Source of the DNA: Glomus cerebriforme
Taxonomy: Eukaryota > Glomeromycota > Glomeromycetes > Glomerales > Glomeraceae
Length of the DNA: 32,970 nt
Direction of reading: 5' to 3'
Assembly: GCA_003550305.1 (NCBI GenBank)
Contig: QKYT01000650.1
Location: forward strand, 21,712 to 54,681
Positions 29,421-32,970 of this stretch are shown in pieces (positions within the stretch are counted from its first letter, which is position 1; each line of letters begins with the position of its first letter). The notes below the pieces were generated by a model that made no database searches, was not told the DNA's origin, and worked only from the letters and a program-made list of their open reading frames with translations. The position numbers and the translations under genes were made by a program.

Positions 29421-29899
29421 TCTTTTTTTTCTTAAAAAAAAAGACAATTATCATTTTCTTTTCTAAACATATTTAAATATATCTAATATAATATATCACA
29501 AACCAATTATTTAAGATTATATTATTTTTAAAATTGCTGATAATTTAATAGACTATAAAGCAATATAGATTATCCATTAAATTATCTGGCCGAAATTATT
29601 CTTAAAATAATATTTAGCATGAAAAATATTTTAATGAATAAAAAAAAATAAAAATTTATTAAATTTATTTTATTATTATTTTTTTTAAAATAAAGTAAAT
29701 AAATAATTTTCAGATTAATTAAATGTCCCTAATTTATACTATCTTAACAGATCTAAATTAATTTTACTAATTGTTATTCTATTGTTTTACCAACATTGTT
29801 TAATACCCTCCATTCGTAAAATTTTGTTATACTTTTTTTTCATTTTCTAATTTGTTAATTTACATCATTATTTCTTTCTATTTCTTACTTATACATCTT
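29421..29899. other. AT-rich stretch without a gene
   Basis: No supported gene or repeat end. The plus-strand frame starting at 29852 belongs to the pyrimidine-rich block discussed next and is not a gene. Confidence 0.45.
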
Positions 29900-30440
29900 T
29901 GTTCTTTCATATGTTTCAATTACATTATAGAACTTAACTTCAAATTATTCTCACATTTTATTTCTTGGGTATACTGTTTCCCTTTTCCAGTTCTTTGGGT
30001 ATTTTTTTTTATTCAATTGTTGCATTCATTATTTCCTCACTTTTTTCCACACTTCATAAGTAATCTCCAATTGTCCTGATACTTTCCTCATTTATATACT
30101 TTTCCTCGAATTGTTCTTTCCATTTTTTTCCCGTGCATTTCAGTTTCTAGCTTTCTCCTTATTCTTACTCGTTGAAATTTCATTTTCAATGATTTCTTTA
30201 GTCTTCATCAATTCTTTATTCATCCATTTATTTAATTTTAGTTGTTACTCTCTCATTATCACACAAATTGTATATTTTTGTTATCCCTTAGATTCTTTGA
30301 CTTTATGTCTAATATGACCACTGCATCTTCTTTTTTATGCTTTGTATATTTTGTTTCCCAATTTTCCGTTAATAAATTGTTTCTTTCTTATCAGTTTGTT
30401 CTGTTAAATCCAATAATATCTTGATTATCTTCTTTTTAGG
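29900..30440 (-). pseudogene. Lys/Glu-rich coding remnant in dispersed repeat copy B
   Basis: On the minus strand: ILLDLTEQTDKKETIY (near 30400), NKWMNKELMKTKEIIENEIS and TSKNKEKARN (about 30145-30235), KWKEQFEEKYINEESIRTIG (about 30055-30120), and KKYPKNWKRETVYP (about 29975-30015). Frames change several times. The peptide is strongly charged and helix-prone. As in copy A, it lies just left of a GACCGG module, so on the minus strand the module would be upstream of the coding part. The three plus-strand frames here (29852-30424) are Phe/Ser/Leu-rich shadows. The family is unrecognised. Confidence 0.55.
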
Positions 30441-30571
30441 AAAAGCAGTTACAGGTTCGGTATTTTACAGCTATTCTCAACTTGTAATAGACTTTTTGCT
30501 AACAGGGTATCTTTAGAGTTACTGGATTTTTTGAAATTAAGTGAAATAAGTGAAGTGGGAATTCTAATCTA

Positions 30572-30803
30572 AACCAACCAACCAGTTAGGAGATACTCAA
30601 CTATCTGACCGGCTTTCCTTGCCTGATACGAGGAAGACCTCTATATACAGTATAAGGAAGAGAAGAGGAAGTTTGAAGGAGAAAAAAAACCAACCAGCCA
30701 GTTAGGAGATACTCGACTATCTGACCGGCTTTCCTTGCCTGATACGAGGAAGACTCTATATACAGTATAAGGAAGATAAGAGGGAGTTTAGAGGGAGTAT
30801 AGG
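30572..30803 (-). repeat. GACCGG modules B and C, 116-bp tandem pair
   Basis: Two direct units start at about 30572 and 30688. Shared core: CCAGTTAGGAGATACTC, ACTATCTGACCGGCTTTCC, TTGCCTGATACGAGGAAGA, CTCTATATACAGTATAAGG. They differ at only a few positions over about 100 bases (GAAGAGAAGAG against GAAGATAAGAG at the end), so the duplication is recent compared with copy A. The units are GC-richer than their surroundings and end in a G-rich tail (to about 30830). Confidence 0.9.
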
Positions 30804-31602
30804 GTAGAGGGTAGAGGAGTAGATGGGATAGTTTTTAAAAAAAGTATTATAGAGAAAAAATAAATTGGGATAATAATGTAATTAAAGATACCTGTTAGAA
30901 AATATGAAAAAAAATTTATTAAAAAAAAAAAAGGTGGTATTTATATATTTAAAAATAATAAGAATGTAAAAGTGAGTCAAAATCAATATTTATATAACAA
31001 TAAATTAATAATGATGAGTCGCGTCATACAAACTGTATATTTGGGAAATTATGAATGATTTATTACGTGATTTTTTCATTTGTTCACATGTAAAGTTTCT
31101 ATAATTAATTAATAATACATGTTTTTCTCTAGTATTTAAAATGAGTTAAAACCTATAACTTTACTCATAATATAATATCAATTGAAGATGCAGCATAATT
31201 TATTGGGTATTGATGGTTAATAGATGTNGTATAATATNACTTAATCAATTAAACTTATGTACATTGTACAATTTAGAAGATTTAGTTAGTTTTAAATTAA
31301 ATGGATTTGATTTATTCGATTTAAAATCATATATTACAATTCAAAATATTAACAAAAAGTCAGAAATATTTGATTGTAATATAATGATTCTACCAGTGAT
31401 TTATAACTTGCAGTATGCAATGCTATTTTTTAGTAACTATACATTAATTATGATGTCTTTTTAAAAAACAAAACAATCATGTTATTACATTAGCTCGTGA
31501 CAGGTTAATTGGTTTAATCAAAATAATAAAAATAGCCATTCGGAAGAAAATCCCTGAACACAAATCATTTGATTAATGATAAACCGGACAATTTGAATAA
31601 TT
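30804..31602. other. Repeat tail and unassigned open frame
   Basis: To about 30996 this looks like the end of repeat copy B/C (GTGAGTCAAAATCAATATTT). An 84-codon plus frame at 31210-31464 (LNQLNLCTLYNLEDLVSFKL, NKKSEIFDCNIMILPVIYNL) contains two ambiguous bases and is unrecognised. ARDRLIGLIKIIKIAIRKKI follows at about 31491-31550. These could be upstream remnants of the BTB pseudogene region, without proof. Confidence 0.35.
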
Positions 31603-32171
31603 AAAGAAGGATATGATGTAATAATTTACGCTGGTGAAGTACAAAATATTTAATATTAAAAACACAATCTGATTTTTTCAAAAGGGCTTTTATGGAAGAT
31701 ATTGAAAAAAAGAATACTTATTTCATTTTAAATTCAAGAAATTCACCTAAATTTTCAAAATTCTTTTAAGATATACTGAATATTTTAAAATAATTTTTTT
31801 AAAAAAAAAAGTTAAATTTACATTCTCTTCTCATATAAAAATAAAGTTATATGTACAGTACTCCAGAAATGTTGATTTAATAGAATTACAATCTAATGAG
31901 ATATTAAATCTCTCGTTACAATAAGATGAACTTGAATTTTGAGATTTGGTTAAATATATTCAAGAAACTTTGATTGGAAACAATCATCGCGATTTTATTA
32001 TTAAAATTATTCTTGAAATTATTGATTTAGCTTATCAAAAGAATCCTTTGATCAGTTATGGAATTTTCCTTTACTTAATCCCAGTAATGAAATTATCATT
32101 TGGAAAATTTATTAAAATGGGAATGTGAACAAAATCCTGCTATTCAACAAGATATTAACAAATGGCAATAA
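31603..32171 (+). pseudogene. BTB-BACK protein pseudogene
   Basis: KEGYDVIIYAGEVQNI (BTB strand 'yDViIyaGe', from 31603) is followed after a stop and shift by LKTQSDFFKRAFMEDIEKKN and YFILNSRNSPKFSKFF, then LRYTEYF: the BTB core. DLVKYIQETLIGNNHRDFI (from about 31943) is the end-of-BTB helix, with KIILEIIDLAYQKNPL leading into BACK. SNEIIIW and LLKWECEQNPAIQQDINKW (to 32168) give the BACK core, comparable to VKIWDHVLKWGLAQNPTLNP in the intact gene. One missing base after IIIW accounts for the frame break there. No TLDc or other C-terminal domain follows. At least four lesions; inactive. Confidence 0.8.
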
Positions 32172-32868
32172 ATAGGCCTTTGCTATGGAAAATATAAAAT
32201 GGCTGCAAATGGAGCTTAAAATCTTTATATGAATAAGGTGAATTTCTATTATTTTTCAAATTGTTTTTTTATGATTATTATGAGTAAAATTAGATTTTTT
32301 TGTTTTGGCAAATAAAAAAAAATGATTTTTACATTTCAAAACTAGAAATATACACTTATTTAGGGGCCGTTCCCTATGATACACATTGTTATAAATTGAG
32401 AATTTTAATATTTATGACATTTATAATTAAAATAATTTTTTTTAAAAAATTGTGAAGAAAAACTCAAAGCGTCAAAGAATTTTCAACTAAATTTATGAAA
32501 AATAGAGTTAATAAATGCTTTACTCTACTTTATCTTCTCCTTTGAGTACAATACCTTTTTTTCCTATAAATATCAAAGAATTTACTATGATGATTTGTTA
32601 TTTCAGTTAACAATTGCAAAAGATGTAACCCGACCGCAACATGCTTGCCAAAGTAAAGAAATATTTACAGGATGGAATNGGAAATGATCACGATAACAAT
32701 TTTTACAAATCGATATTACTAGACAAAATTAAATTAAGAATCATGATATATACTGCTGTACGATATAAAGTATTTGTTATGCTAAGCACAATAATTAAAT
32801 AGAAAATTCTTTTTCGATTTCAAAATTATTTTTTCTTTTTTTTTTTGCATCCAATCAGTAATAAAAAT
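32172..32868. other. AT-rich stretch without a gene
   Basis: No supported gene. GGGGCCGTTCCCTATGATAC at about 32364-32383 is unusually GC-rich and may be a transposon end, but no partner was found. One ambiguous base at 32679. Confidence 0.45.
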
Positions 32869-32970
32869 TGATAGTTTAATTCAAGAAATATAGCTAAATA
32901 TCAATGAACCTTATTATTTGGTATTTGAATAGATATCATACAATTAGTTTAATAATATTAAAGAAATGGG
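32869..32970 (+). pseudogene. Start of a kinase gene or pseudogene, cut by the window
   Basis: The frame reads IDSLIQEI, TAG, LNINEPYYLVFE, TAG, ISYN, TAG, FNNIKEMG at the window end. In the Glomeromycotina kinase family the lead into the glycine loop runs like 'vFEWIPYNqFn.IkeiG.GGFa'. The stops stand where W (TGG) and Q (CAG) are expected, each one transition away. It is therefore a kinase lead, probably decayed; the catalytic domain would lie outside the window. Confidence 0.7.

Noticed and set aside
28634..30803. GACCGG module as a tRNA-derived SINE
   Set aside because: No convincing A or B box could be found in either strand, and copies are linked to a coding remnant and tandemly duplicated, which SINEs rarely show.
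32364..32383. GC-rich phrase as a transposon terminal repeat
   Set aside because: No inverted or direct partner is visible in the window, so it cannot be supported.
1..32970. tRNA, rRNA or CRISPR arrays
   Set aside because: No A-box/B-box pairs with clover-leaf potential, no conserved rRNA segments and no spaced repeats of CRISPR type were seen. The 19-bp array has no spacers.

Overview
The window looks like nuclear DNA of an arbuscular mycorrhizal fungus (Glomeromycotina), most like Rhizophagus irregularis. This rests on extreme AT richness, short GT-AG introns (85, 89 and 113 bp), and the mix of families: expanded F-box/LRR proteins, BTB-BACK-TLDc proteins, kinases with the typical N-terminal 'FEWIPYNQF'-like lead, and very many decayed transposons. 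The assignment comes from remembered family features; no search was run.

Four genes look intact. Three are plus-strand F-box/LRR paralogues (7875-9386, 16000-17490, 26208-27698). The fourth is a two-exon BTB-BACK-TLDc gene on the minus strand (12676-14204). The first and third F-box genes are duplicates that keep matching 5' blocks, a matching TATA-like site and a matching 3' block, so promoter and gene were copied together. Two further F-box copies are broken: one inverted near 15.3-15.4 kb, one near 20.8 kb.

Layout. 0-4.2 kb: palindromes, a 19-bp minisatellite, two inverted-repeat elements that flank or interrupt an unrecognised minus-strand gene remnant, and a Helitron-like 3'/5' end junction. 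4.7-7.2 kb: a minus-strand coding remnant, a broken hAT transposase and a small minus-strand remnant. 7.3-9.5 kb: F-box 1. 10.5-11.8 kb: a kinase pseudogene whose catalytic loop is deleted. 12.7-14.2 kb: the BTB-BACK-TLDc gene. 14.4 kb: a second copy of a small repeat also seen at 1.7 kb, inverted. 16-17.5 kb: F-box 2. 18.9-25.0 kb: a transposon graveyard with a MULE remnant, two LINE reverse-transcriptase remnants and a Tc1/mariner element inserted in the second LINE. 26.2-27.7 kb: F-box 3. 28.2-31 kb: a dispersed repeat family with a 116-bp module (two copies in tandem) next to Lys/Glu-rich minus-strand coding remnants. 29.2 kb, 31.6-32.2 kb and 32.9 kb: a kinase N-terminus, a BTB-BACK pseudogene, and the start of another kinase that runs off the window.

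Functionally the live content is protein turnover and signalling (F-box adaptors of SCF ligases, a BTB protein likely to act with Cul3, kinases). These belong to families that expand and decay quickly in this group. Nothing shows that neighbouring genes act in one pathway.
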